Part shown: positions 45,911 through 54,587 of the stretch, in pieces
Numbering within the stretch: position 1 is the first letter of the stretch
Layout: each line of letters begins with the position of its first letter
Assembly (NCBI RefSeq): GCF_020731145.1
Contig: NZ_JAJFZN010000004.1
Span: forward strand, 479,202-543,201
DNA: 64,000 nucleotides
Direction of reading: 5' to 3'
Origin: Sneathiella sp. HT1-7
GTDB taxonomy: Bacteria; Pseudomonadota; Alphaproteobacteria; Sneathiellales; Sneathiellaceae
Made by a program: the position numbers and the translations under genes
Notes under the pieces: model-generated
What the model saw: only the letters and a program-made list of their open reading frames with translations
What the model was told of the DNA's origin: nothing
The model's database searches: none

Positions 45911-46467
45911 TGGTCCGGTTTAAACTTGACGATCGTTCGGCAGGGAATAGCCCTGTCGAACGCATCGTTAGCAGCATTGAACGCGCCTTTCTAAAATTTT
46001 CAATGCTGACTATTGTCACGTTGCTTGCACTTATCTGTATTTCCGTTATCGGCAGAACCTTTTTCAATCTGCCTATTCCGGACGATGTTGTTCTGGCGGA
46101 AAACCTTATGCCAATTATTGTCGCCCTTCCTTTCGCCTATGCGACTGCGCGGCGTGGCCATATTGAGGTTGAGGTTTTCACGTCCTGGCTGCCAAAAGAG
46201 TTCTTCCGACCTCTGAGCGCATTTGCGCATTTCCTCGCTCTACTGATTTTTTCCGCCATTTTGTGGTGCGTCTGGATTGGAGTCCTTAAGGATCTAAATA
46301 GCGGCCAGTATTACGAAGGAGAGCTCGCGCTGCCTGTGTGGCCTGCAAAACTGGTTTTCGTCATCGCCTTGGCCCTGTTCTGCATAAGGCTATTGCTGAA
46401 CCTCGCTGAAGACCTCGGATTGAAGGCAGCCCCCTCCACACCGTCGCACGCCGAACCTCTCTCGTAA
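45910..46467 (+). CDS. dctQ: TRAP transporter small membrane subunit DctQ
   Basis: 185 residues from the ATG at 45910, which shares one base with the dctP stop (TAATG) and has AAGGA upstream. Four hydrophobic helices are present with the ARRGHIEVEVF loop typical of DctQ. It forms the membrane complex with DctM. Confidence 0.86.
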   Translation: MVRFKLDDRSAGNSPVERIVSSIERAFLKFSMLTIVTLLALICISVIGRTFFNLPIPDDVVLAENLMPIIVALPFAYATARRGHIEVEVFTSWLPKEFFRPLSAFAHFLALLIFSAILWCVWIGVLKDLNSGQYYEGELALPVWPAKLVFVIALALFCIRLLLNLAEDLGLKAAPSTPSHAEPLS

Positions 46468-46503
46468 CCGAGAAGACCCGTCCCAAGAAAGGTATAATAA
46501 CAA

Positions 46504-47847
46504 ATGGACCCGACTACCCTTGCAATTGCTGTTTTGGTAGGGCTATTGATCCTGCTTTTTCTGCGTGTGCCAATTGCATTTGCATTATGCACAGTTGCCA
46601 TCGTGGGCATGTTCCTCATTTTTGCCTGGCCGGATGGCCGAGCGTTCAATCCCGCACGCGCCATGCGCCCTGTGCAGGCTTTCCTTGGGACCGATCCGTT
46701 TTCATTCATTAAAACCTATACATTTACGATGGTGCCCTTGTTCATTGTACTAGGGCACGTTGCGCATCGCGCCCGTTTCACAACGGACCTCTTCTATGCA
46801 ATACGTATTTTACTTCCCCGTCTTCCAGGCGGTCTGGCCATCGCGTCTGTCATAGGCTGCGCCGGCTTCTCTTCCATTTCCGGATCAAGTATGGCCTGTG
46901 CTTCGGCCATGGGTCGGATCGCTGTTCCGGAGATGCTTAAATTCGGATACAGCAAGTCCCTTGCAACCGCTTCCGTTGCCGCGGGTGGCACGCTGGGCTC
47001 ACTTATTCCCCCTTCCCTCGTCCTTGTCCTTTATGGCGTATTCACAGAACAATCGATCGGGATGCTTTTTCTGGCGGGAATTCTTCCGGGCTTACTCAGT
47101 GTATTAGCCTATGTTGTGACTATTTTCATTTGGGTCAAAGCAAGACCAACCGCCGCGCCTGAGAACCATATTACCAGCACAAAAAGCGAGCAATTAAAGG
47201 CCGTTATCAATGTTTGGCCCATTACGCTGATTGCGGTTGTTGTGATCGGTGGAATTTACAGCGGTTTTCTAACGGCGACTGAGTCAGCCGCCGTTGCCGC
47301 GGCAATAGCGATTATTATTGGTTTCATACTAAAACGGCTGAGTCTGGAAGGGTTCTATGAAGCGCTGAGAGAAACCGCCTATCAATGCGCTGTTATTTTT
47401 GTGCTTGCTATTGGTGCAAAGCTGATGGTCTCGTTTGTCGGCATTACCAATATCGCGAGCGATCTGGTCACATGGACGAATGATCAGAATTTTCCTCCGG
47501 CACTCGTGCTACTCATGATTTGTGCGTTGTACTTGGTGTTGGGAACATTTCTTGATGCGATCGGTATCCTTTTGCTGACGCTTCCCCTCGCGGTTCCGAT
47601 TATCGAGACACTTGGATATGATCTGATCTGGTTCGGAATTGTGATTGTAAAACTAATCGAAGTCGGATTAGTAACACCCCCTGTCGGAATAAATGTATTT
47701 GTCATAAAATCGGTTGTTGGAGATCAGGTCGAATTGAATCAAATATTCAAAGGAGCTGCGATATTTATTTTAGCAGACTTAGTCGTTCTCTATTTAATAA
47801 TTATCTTCCCGCAGATATCTCTTTTCCTTCCAAAATCAATGTTTTAA
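46504..47847 (+). CDS. dctM: TRAP transporter large membrane subunit DctM
   Basis: 447 residues, about twelve hydrophobic spans. Conserved blocks are IGCAGFSSISGSSMACASAMG, LGSLIPPSLVLVLYG and the late LVTPPVGINVFV. It follows dctQ by 36 bases and precedes the phosphotransferase by 9 bases. Confidence 0.9.
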   Translation: MDPTTLAIAVLVGLLILLFLRVPIAFALCTVAIVGMFLIFAWPDGRAFNPARAMRPVQAFLGTDPFSFIKTYTFTMVPLFIVLGHVAHRARFTTDLFYAIRILLPRLPGGLAIASVIGCAGFSSISGSSMACASAMGRIAVPEMLKFGYSKSLATASVAAGGTLGSLIPPSLVLVLYGVFTEQSIGMLFLAGILPGLLSVLAYVVTIFIWVKARPTAAPENHITSTKSEQLKAVINVWPITLIAVVVIGGIYSGFLTATESAAVAAAIAIIIGFILKRLSLEGFYEALRETAYQCAVIFVLAIGAKLMVSFVGITNIASDLVTWTNDQNFPPALVLLMICALYLVLGTFLDAIGILLLTLPLAVPIIETLGYDLIWFGIVIVKLIEVGLVTPPVGINVFVIKSVVGDQVELNQIFKGAAIFILADLVVLYLIIIFPQISLFLPKSMF

Positions 47848-47856
47848 AGAGGGCTT

Positions 47857-48861
47857 ATGGAGCCAACTATGCTTGACCAAAACACCAGGGAATTTCTGGA
47901 ACGAAGTAATCTGACAACAGATCTTTCCAATATTCAGACGGAAAGACTTACTGGCGGCATTTCATCCGACATATGGAGAATTGATGCGAGTGAACGAACA
48001 TTCGTGCTTAAACGCGCCCTGCCCGAACTGCGCGTTTCACAGCATTGGGAGGCCCCTCTTTCGCGTAATGTAAATGAAGTGAACTGGATCAAGGAAGCAG
48101 CTGAAATCAATCCGCAGGTTGTCCCGAAAGTACTCTATAGTGAACCCGACGCGGCACTGTTTGCGATGGAGTTTCTGGATCATCCGACATGGAAAAGCCA
48201 ATTGATGGCGGGTGAGGTTGATATCGCGTTCGCCGCGAAAGTCGGTAAATCTCTCGGTGAAATCCACCAAGCCACGGCGAATTCTGCAAGGGTCGCCAGA
48301 AATTTTATGGTCCCGGAGACGTTTGATGCACTCCGAGTCGAGCCATACATAAAGGCGACGGCTAAAATACATCCATCCCTCGCAGAAACCTTACAACAGC
48401 TCGCCGACGACACGCTCGGCGCTGAATGCGCACTTGTCCATGGTGATGTGAGTCCAAAAAACATCCTGATGGATCCTGACGGCCCCATTTTTCTGGACGC
48501 GGAATGTGCCTGGTACGGGGAGCCCGCGTTTGACCTCGCGTTCTGCCTCAATCACATGCTGTTAAAATGTGTTTATATACCGTCCAGAAGAGAGGACCTT
48601 CTCGCCTCCTTTGATGCACTGCAGGCCGCCTATTTCGCCCAAGTCAAATGGGAGTCCGCAAACGACCTTGAGTCCCGTACGGCACGGCTTTTACCTGCGT
48701 TATTTCTGGCTCGTATCGACGGAAAATCACCTGTCGAATACGTAACTGCTGAAGGGGACAAGGAACAGGTCAGGAGAACCGCAATACCTTTTATCCAAAC
48801 GCCACCGAAACAACTCTCAGAATTCAAAAACGCATGGGCAAGGAGCCTGCTTAATGACTGA
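47857..48861 (+). CDS. APH/choline-kinase-fold phosphotransferase
   Basis: 334 residues. Kinase loop His195-Gly196-Asp197 with Asn202 (HGDVSPKNIL) and the magnesium Asp214 in FLDAECAWYGEP are visible. An N-terminal GGISSDIWRI loop and LKRALP lysine bind ATP. An in-frame ATG four codons later is also possible. It overlaps the enolase-like gene by 8 bases. The order kinase-enolase-dehydrogenase suggests that it phosphorylates an imported hydroxy-acid so that the enolase paralogue can dehydrate it; this is inference. Confidence 0.75.
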   Translation: MEPTMLDQNTREFLERSNLTTDLSNIQTERLTGGISSDIWRIDASERTFVLKRALPELRVSQHWEAPLSRNVNEVNWIKEAAEINPQVVPKVLYSEPDAALFAMEFLDHPTWKSQLMAGEVDIAFAAKVGKSLGEIHQATANSARVARNFMVPETFDALRVEPYIKATAKIHPSLAETLQQLADDTLGAECALVHGDVSPKNILMDPDGPIFLDAECAWYGEPAFDLAFCLNHMLLKCVYIPSRREDLLASFDALQAAYFAQVKWESANDLESRTARLLPALFLARIDGKSPVEYVTAEGDKEQVRRTAIPFIQTPPKQLSEFKNAWARSLLND

Positions 48862-50167
48862 TACGACAATAAAATCTGTTTTTGGCCGCCGGATCTGGGA
48901 TTCGCGAGGAAGGCCGACGGTGGAGGTCGATATCCGTTTGGGCTGTGGCGCAACTGGAAGGGCAATTGCACCCGCAGGCGCGTCCATGGGCAGTGGAGAG
49001 GCCGTCGATTTGAGAGACGGCGGGCCGACCTTTGGTGGACTTGACGTCCGGCGCGCTGTTTCAGCAGTGAATGACGAGATAAGCGCCCGGTTAATCGGGC
49101 TGGACGCCGACAATCAGGAAGAAGTCGATCAAGCGATGATAACGCTTGATGGCACCCCAAACCGAAACCGGCTGGGCGGAAATGCGATTGTCGCAACATC
49201 CATGGCGGTGCTACAGGCGCGCGCTGCAGCAGACAAAGTGCCACTATGGCAATATCTGGCGCAAGATGATGACATTCGGATGCCCCTCCCCGAAATTCAA
49301 ATATTCGGCGGTGGTGCCCACGCTGCGCAGCGGGTCGATATACAGGACTTCATGATCATGTGTCCCGGTGCCACATCTTTTTCAGAAGCGCTTGATTGGA
49401 CGGCAGAGGTATATCGAACGGCTGGCCTGCTTATGAAAGAAAGAGGGTGTTTGCAAGGTGTCGCAGATGAAGGCGGTTACTGGCCCGCTTTCCGATCGAA
49501 TGAAGAAGTCCTCGATAGTCTGGTAATCTCGATTGAAAGAGCTGGCTTCAAACCCGGAGTTGATATCGGACTTTCACTGGATGTTGCTGCGTCCGAATTT
49601 GAGGAAGACGGATTTTATACGCTCGCCCTTGGCAACAAACGATATGATACCGACGAGTGGATCGAGATACTTGGAAAATGGCTGAAGACCTACCCCATCC
49701 TTTCAGTTGAAGATCCACTGGCTGAAAACGATACAGAGGGTTTCAAAACTTTTACCCGAATGTTCGGTGCCGAATGTCAGGTTATCGGAGACGACTTCCT
49801 GGTGACAAATGCAAAGCGCGTTACAAAAGCTGCCGCTGATAATGCGCTAACGGCGGTTTTGATCAAGCCAAATCAAGCCGGAACAATTACAGAAACACAC
49901 AAAGCCCTTGAGGCCGGGAAATCGACAGGTCTCGGAACAATCGTATCCGCGCGATCTGGAGAGTCTGAAGATGTCATTATCGCACATCTTGCAACAGGAT
50001 GGGATGCAGGACAGCTCAAAGTCGGTTCCTTCGCAAGATCTGAACGTATGGCCAAGTGGAACGAATGCTTGAGAATTGAAGAAGCGCTGGGCTCCAAGGC
50101 CCGTTTCGCCGGTAGAGACGGACTTGTTTTTGCGGAAAACTCTGCAAAAATTAAAATGGGAGGTTGA
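48854..50167 (+). CDS. enolase-superfamily protein, divergent enolase paralogue
   Basis: 437 residues, full length and collinear with 2-phosphoglycerate enolase. Retained: Glu206 (ADEGGY), metal ligands Asp243, Glu286 and Asp313, catalytic Lys338 (LIKPNQ) and Lys389. Changed: the usual VDIQEF Glu is Asp165 (VDIQDF), the SHRSGE His is Ala366 (SARSGE), and the first Ser of the PSGAST loop is Ala. Two of these are active-site positions in canonical enolase, so the substrate has probably shifted. It sits in a catabolic operon rather than a housekeeping context. Overlap with the kinase gene couples expression. Confidence 0.8.
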   Translation: MTDTTIKSVFGRRIWDSRGRPTVEVDIRLGCGATGRAIAPAGASMGSGEAVDLRDGGPTFGGLDVRRAVSAVNDEISARLIGLDADNQEEVDQAMITLDGTPNRNRLGGNAIVATSMAVLQARAAADKVPLWQYLAQDDDIRMPLPEIQIFGGGAHAAQRVDIQDFMIMCPGATSFSEALDWTAEVYRTAGLLMKERGCLQGVADEGGYWPAFRSNEEVLDSLVISIERAGFKPGVDIGLSLDVAASEFEEDGFYTLALGNKRYDTDEWIEILGKWLKTYPILSVEDPLAENDTEGFKTFTRMFGAECQVIGDDFLVTNAKRVTKAAADNALTAVLIKPNQAGTITETHKALEAGKSTGLGTIVSARSGESEDVIIAHLATGWDAGQLKVGSFARSERMAKWNECLRIEEALGSKARFAGRDGLVFAENSAKIKMGG

Positions 50168-50170
50168 TGC

Positions 50171-51109
50171 GTGAAGGCTCTGCTTCAATTCTCTGCCAGT
50201 GACCGCCTGCGAGATCGCTTTTCAACGGTTAAAGGGCTGGATATTGCCATTGTTAATGAGACTGATGAGGAAAGTTTCGCTCGAGAGATCAGCGATACGG
50301 AAGTATTCCTTCATGTCTTAAAGCCGGTAACAGCCGCAATGATTGCAATGGCCCCCAAATTAAAACTCATTCAAAAAATTGGCGTTGGCGTCAACACGAT
50401 TGATCTTGACGCCGCACGAAAGGCTGGCGTGACCGTTGCCAATATGCCAGGCACGAACACTGCCGCCGTCGCGGAACACACACTTGCACTGATGCTTGCA
50501 ACGCTTCGTCGTATCGCTGAATTTGACAACGCGACACGAGGTGGCAAAGGTTGGCAACTTTTACCAAATCAGATGGAAGCCCTTGGCGAAATTAATGGAA
50601 GTACTGTCGGGCTCATCGGTTACGGAGCCGTTGCTGAACGGCTTGCATTCCAACTTTCCGCGCTTGACGCCAAAGTACAATATTGGAGCCGCACTAAACG
50701 TCCTGACGCGATTGCCACTTCAGTTTCGTTTGAACAGTTACTGCAAAGTAGCGATATACTTTCGCTTCATATACCTTCAACCCCTGAAACACGACATTTA
50801 CTTAATCGTGCCGCAATCAAGAAAATGAAACCCGGCGCCATCTTGATCAACACAGCGAGGGGCGATCTTATTGATGAAATTGCGCTGACAGATGCGCTAT
50901 TGTCTGGACGGCTCGCTGGAGCCGGGCTAGATGTCTTCGAACAAGAACCCTTAAAAGCCGGGAACGTTCTGGCAAGCTGTCCGAATGTCGTGATGACACC
51001 GCATATTGCCTGGCTCACGCCACAGACAATTGATCGAAGCCTTGAGATAATTGAAGAAAACTGCCGGCGTGTTGCCCATAATCAGCCCGTCTTGCATAAA
51101 GTGCCGTGA
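50171..51109 (+). CDS. D-2-hydroxyacid dehydrogenase (NAD-binding) family protein
   Basis: 312 residues starting at GTG (50171), 3 bases after the enolase-like stop. NAD site GLIGYGAVAERLA, catalytic Arg in NTARGDLID, Glu in VFEQEP and His in TPHIAW are all present. Members reduce 2-keto acids or oxidise D-2-hydroxyacids such as glycerate or phosphoglycerate. Here it likely acts on the product of the kinase/enolase steps. Confidence 0.82.
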   Translation: MKALLQFSASDRLRDRFSTVKGLDIAIVNETDEESFAREISDTEVFLHVLKPVTAAMIAMAPKLKLIQKIGVGVNTIDLDAARKAGVTVANMPGTNTAAVAEHTLALMLATLRRIAEFDNATRGGKGWQLLPNQMEALGEINGSTVGLIGYGAVAERLAFQLSALDAKVQYWSRTKRPDAIATSVSFEQLLQSSDILSLHIPSTPETRHLLNRAAIKKMKPGAILINTARGDLIDEIALTDALLSGRLAGAGLDVFEQEPLKAGNVLASCPNVVMTPHIAWLTPQTIDRSLEIIEENCRRVAHNQPVLHKVP

Positions 51110-51202
51110 CAGAAAACCGTGATCAGGAGAATGAAATTAAATCCGCTATACTGTCTCAGGCCATTTTTTGATAGATGCCTGCATTGGAAGGCTAGAAATA
51201 GG

Positions 51203-51219
51203 GGACCTGACGGAGGTCC
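51203..51219 (+). other. short hairpin ahead of lacI
   Basis: GGACCT and AGGTCC pair around GACGG, about 25 bases before the LacI start. It could be a weak attenuator or an operator. There is no T-run. Confidence 0.3.
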
Positions 51220-51243
51220 TCTTGATAATATATTGTGGGGAAC

Positions 51244-52269
51244 ATGACGCAATCCTATAAAATGGTGACCGCACGAGATGTAGCAGAACTAGCTGACGTA
51301 TCTGTTTCAACAGTCGGCCGCGCTTTGGCGGATGATCCGCGCATTAGTGCCAAGACAATATCGCGGGTCAAGGAAGTCGCCAGTCGTCTAGGATATGTTG
51401 GCAACCTCCCTGCCCGGCAAATGCGCGGCGCAAAAAGCAATCTCATTGGACTAATGCTGCCTGATATCCGCAACTATTTCTATGCGACAATTGCCGAAGC
51501 CTTGTCAGACTGCTGCAGTGCCAACGGCTATCAGTTGGCGCTCTCAATTGCGAATGATCCTGAAACAGAAGCACGCCATGTCACGGAGCTCATCAGTGCC
51601 AGAGCTGCAGGGATCGTTATTGTGCCAACAGCACAGCCAAAGCGGGAAACCCGCGATCTACTGAATAATTTTCCCCATGTCCAACTGCTACGCCGCGTAG
51701 ATACTTATAATTCAGCATGGTTCGGTATCAATGATGAAGAGAGTTTATGCGAAGGCACAAAGCATCTTCTCAATCTCGGTCACCGCCGAATTGCCTATGT
51801 CGGCGGGTCCCTTGAATTATCAACCGGTAACGCCCGCAGGGCCGGCTTTCGCCGCGCTTTCGCGGAAAGCGGTATTGAGCCCGACGAAGCCATCGAAATT
51901 TTTGGCCCGCCTTCATCTGCGCAATTTGGTGCTAACGCAGTTACTGAACTGCTAAACCGTCCCAATCCGCCAACAGCATTGATCACAGGAACTATTCGCG
52001 TCACCCAGGCCATATTGGAGATTTTGCACCAAATGAAAATTTCCGTCCCGGAAGATCTTTCCGTTGTCGGGTTCGGCGACGCTCCTGAATTCAAATGGTG
52101 GGGGTCTGGATTGACAACCTTGCGTATGCCGATTGAAGATTTGGCAACAACCTGTGGATTGTGGTTCCTTCATCATATTGCGTCCGAAAGGCCAACTAAC
52201 CAACAGCACTCCTCTGTCGCTACTGCCACGCTAGTCGTTCGCGGCAGTACAGCTCCGTTATCCCATTAA
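51244..52269 (+). CDS. LacI family transcriptional regulator
   Basis: 341 residues. The helix-turn-helix TARDVAELADVSVSTVGRAL and hinge helix (ARQMRGAKSN) are at the N-terminus. The periplasmic-binding-like effector domain follows (LIGLMLPDIRNYFYATIAEA, then LGHRRIAYVGG and VVGFGDAPEF). The start has GGGGA close by; GTG at 51235 is an alternative. It is the last gene of the TRAP/kinase/enolase operon and probably its regulator. Its stop codon lies at the edge of an IS6 remnant, so the last few residues may be element-derived. Confidence 0.83.
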   Translation: MTQSYKMVTARDVAELADVSVSTVGRALADDPRISAKTISRVKEVASRLGYVGNLPARQMRGAKSNLIGLMLPDIRNYFYATIAEALSDCCSANGYQLALSIANDPETEARHVTELISARAAGIVIVPTAQPKRETRDLLNNFPHVQLLRRVDTYNSAWFGINDEESLCEGTKHLLNLGHRRIAYVGGSLELSTGNARRAGFRRAFAESGIEPDEAIEIFGPPSSAQFGANAVTELLNRPNPPTALITGTIRVTQAILEILHQMKISVPEDLSVVGFGDAPEFKWWGSGLTTLRMPIEDLATTCGLWFLHHIASERPTNQQHSSVATATLVVRGSTAPLSH

Positions 52270-52780
52270 TGCGAACTGATCTCTGTATGGCGCAATACGA
52301 CAGAAATTGCCTCTACTATGCCGCTCCAAATTTTAGAAGCAAAGACTTCCAGCACTTCGTCCTCTTGGTCGACTGCCCGCCAGAGATAGCGTGCTTCACC
52401 ATTGATCTTTACGAAGACCTCATCGAGATACCATTTTCAATTTGAATAATTGTGAGATGGTTGGATTCGCTTCTTTCGTATCTCACTCGCGAACATCGGC
52501 CAAATTTATTTCGCCAATAGCGCAAAGTCTCTTGGCAAATATCTATGCCGCGCTCATAAGGTAAATCTTCGACAATACGAAGCGAAAGCGGAATCCGGAC
52601 CTACATCATCAACGCAAGACGGATAATATCAGGCGATGCCTTGAATAACGGAAGGGATTAAAAATCCTCGTTCAAGGAGAGTAGAAAATGACAAATAGAA
52701 CGACAAGCCATTATCCTCTGACGATGCCTGAGAGTAAGAAGCGCCGGATTGGGAGACAACTACCTTCTTCTGACAGCCCC
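52268..52780 (-). mobile_element. decayed IS6-family element with internal deletion
   Basis: Both ends resemble the intact copy at 53754-54580: TTAATGCGAACTGATCTCTG on the left and TTCTTCTGACAGCCCC on the right. The middle keeps scattered matches to the transposase gene (for example TTCCAGCACTTCG and ATCAGGCGATGCC), but about 370 bases are deleted and the frame is broken. It fills the 517-base gap between lacI and the sulfurtransferase gene and has the same orientation as the other copies. Confidence 0.75.
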
Positions 52781-52786
52781 TGCCGA

Positions 52787-53668
52787 TCAGTCAGTTTCGA
52801 CTGGCAATGAAACGTCGTTTGCCCACTCGCTCATAGAATTGTCGTAAACAGCAATATCACAATAGCCGAGTTCGTGTAACAGGAAGGCATCTAGAGTTGC
52901 CGCAATCCCTCCACCACAATAGACGATGATACGCTTGGTTGGGTCGGCTCCGATACCAGCGAATGCCTGAGCGACCGTGTCGATCGGCAGCAACTCTATT
53001 GTCTCGGGGTTGAACAATGTTGTCGCGGGGACATTAACGCTGCCGGGAACGCGGCCGGGACGACCATAGCGCGGATTCTCGCCTCTGTGCAGATCTGCTG
53101 CCAAAGCGTTAATCGTGCAGACCTCCCCCGCACCGATCGCGCTCTGAACGACATCTTTGCCGACGAATAACTCAGGTCTCAAATTGATGGATAACTGGCC
53201 AGCCTGGTACTTACACTGGCTGGTTGAGGTTATGCGTCCATCCGCAACCCACTTATCATAGCCGCCATCCAGAATTGCCACATTGTCGAACCCCAGCCAC
53301 CGCAGCATCCACCAAAATCGCGTCGCCCATTGCAGGTTTTTACGGCTGTAGAGAACAACTCTCTTGCCATCGCTCACACCGTGCCGTGCAAAAGCAGCAG
53401 CAGTCTCCTGGGCCGGCGGTAGCGTAAAGCGGTAAGGACTGTCGGCCACAGAAAAATCTTTCTGTAGATCGAAATATCCGGCGCCAGGAATATGACCTGC
53501 GTCGTAATCTGCTTTGCCGCTTTGGATATCGTAAGGCCGGCTTGGGCCGTCATTTGGAACGAGATAAGTCGTACAATCGAATACAACCAGATCTAGGTCG
53601 TTCAAATGGGCCTCGAGCCAATCACACGTTACCAGTGCTTCAGAATATTGTGACAGTGTTTCGTTCAT
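52787..53668 (-). CDS. rhodanese-type sulfurtransferase (thiosulfate/3-mercaptopyruvate)
   Basis: 293 residues, two rhodanese domains. Domain one contains the inactive-site remnant LYSRKNL and the DGGYDKW motif. Domain two contains the catalytic loop with Cys251 (VYCGGGIAA). The loop CGGGIAA is closer to mercaptopyruvate sulfurtransferase (CGSGVTA) than to classical rhodanese, but the specificity is unsure. It is alone between an IS6 remnant and an intact IS6-type copy, with no operon partner. Confidence 0.8.
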   Translation of the reverse strand: MNETLSQYSEALVTCDWLEAHLNDLDLVVFDCTTYLVPNDGPSRPYDIQSGKADYDAGHIPGAGYFDLQKDFSVADSPYRFTLPPAQETAAAFARHGVSDGKRVVLYSRKNLQWATRFWWMLRWLGFDNVAILDGGYDKWVADGRITSTSQCKYQAGQLSINLRPELFVGKDVVQSAIGAGEVCTINALAADLHRGENPRYGRPGRVPGSVNVPATTLFNPETIELLPIDTVAQAFAGIGADPTKRIIVYCGGGIAATLDAFLLHELGYCDIAVYDNSMSEWANDVSLPVETD

Positions 53669-53753
53669 TGGATCGAGACCTTTTCTAGTTATATTTGTCG
53701 CACATAGTGGTCGATTGTGCAGTCATTCGCAAGGGCGTTGTCAGGTACTGTCA

Positions 53754-54580
53754 GGGTGCTGTCAGCCGAATGCGACCACGTCTCTGTTTGGCGTAAAATG
53801 GCGATAAGGTGCCCCTACTATGCCGCACTAAGTTGCTGCCACTCGGCCAGCGCAACATTTCTTTGAACCTTGAATGTTTCTCGGCTGGTTAGGTGGCGTT
53901 CATGGTTGAAGTGATTGTAGATTGAAGCATGGATTGAGACGAATTTTTGCAGACTACTCAGCCGCCTGAATTGCAACATTGCCCGCTCTCTTCGTCGAAA
54001 TGGCAGGTGGGAGTTTTCACAGCGATTGTTCAACCAGCGCCCAGTTTCCTGACTCTTTTCATTTCCAATCAAGTTCATTGCAGCACGATACGAACGTAAT
54101 CTGTCTGAGACAATGACATGAGGCTTCCCATACCGTTTCATTATTTTCTTAAGGAAAACCATTGCTGCCTTGCGATCGCGGCGTTTGGTAACAAAGGATT
54201 CCAGCACTTCGCCCTCGTGGTCAACGGCCCGCCACAGATAATGAGTTTCGCCATTGATTTTGACAAATACTTCGTCCAGGTGCCATCGCCAGTTGAAATA
54301 ACTTTGAGACGGACGGATCCGTTTCTTACGGATTTCATTTGCGAACATTGGGCCAAATTTATTCCACCAATAGCGCACCGTCTCATGGCAAATATCGATG
54401 CCCCGTTCATGAAGTAAATCTTCAACGTTGCGAAGGGACAACGGAAATCTGACATACAACGCCACAGCGAGGCGGATAATTTCAGGCGATGTTTTGTTAC
54501 ATCAGGAGGGGTTGTTGATTTTTATTCCTGAAGAGTAGAAATCACAGAAATCCGACTAGTTATTTTCTTCTGTCAAAGCC
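53754..54580 (-). mobile_element. IS6-family insertion sequence, apparently complete ends
   Basis: About 827 bases. The left end GGGTGCTGTCAG (53754) and the right end TTCTTCTGTCAAAGCC (to 54580) are imperfect inverted repeats, also shared with the remnant at 52268-52780. The single transposase gene lies inside. I see no clear 8-base target duplication, which is common when IS6 elements act by cointegration. The exact ends are approximate. Confidence 0.7.
53818..54465 (-). CDS. IS6-family DDE transposase (N-terminus probably truncated)
   Basis: 215 residues as read from GTG at 54465. The catalytic triad is complete: Asp64 (WHLDEVF), Asp121 (VSDRLRSY) and Glu150 (NNRCENSH), with RRRERAM after it. 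Upstream in frame the family sequence PEIIRLAV continues, but a TGA stop appears about 15 codons before the GTG, so the usual MxxFKxHR-like start is missing. The enzyme may be inactive or start at a non-standard codon. It mediates replicative cointegration in this family. Confidence 0.85.
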   Translation of the reverse strand: MALYVRFPLSLRNVEDLLHERGIDICHETVRYWWNKFGPMFANEIRKKRIRPSQSYFNWRWHLDEVFVKINGETHYLWRAVDHEGEVLESFVTKRRDRKAAMVFLKKIMKRYGKPHVIVSDRLRSYRAAMNLIGNEKSQETGRWLNNRCENSHLPFRRRERAMLQFRRLSSLQKFVSIHASIYNHFNHERHLTSRETFKVQRNVALAEWQQLSAA

Positions 54581-54587
54581 GAATTCA

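Noticed and set aside
51203..51219. Rho-independent terminator before lacI
   Set aside because: Stem of only six pairs and no T-run; kept only as a weak hairpin.
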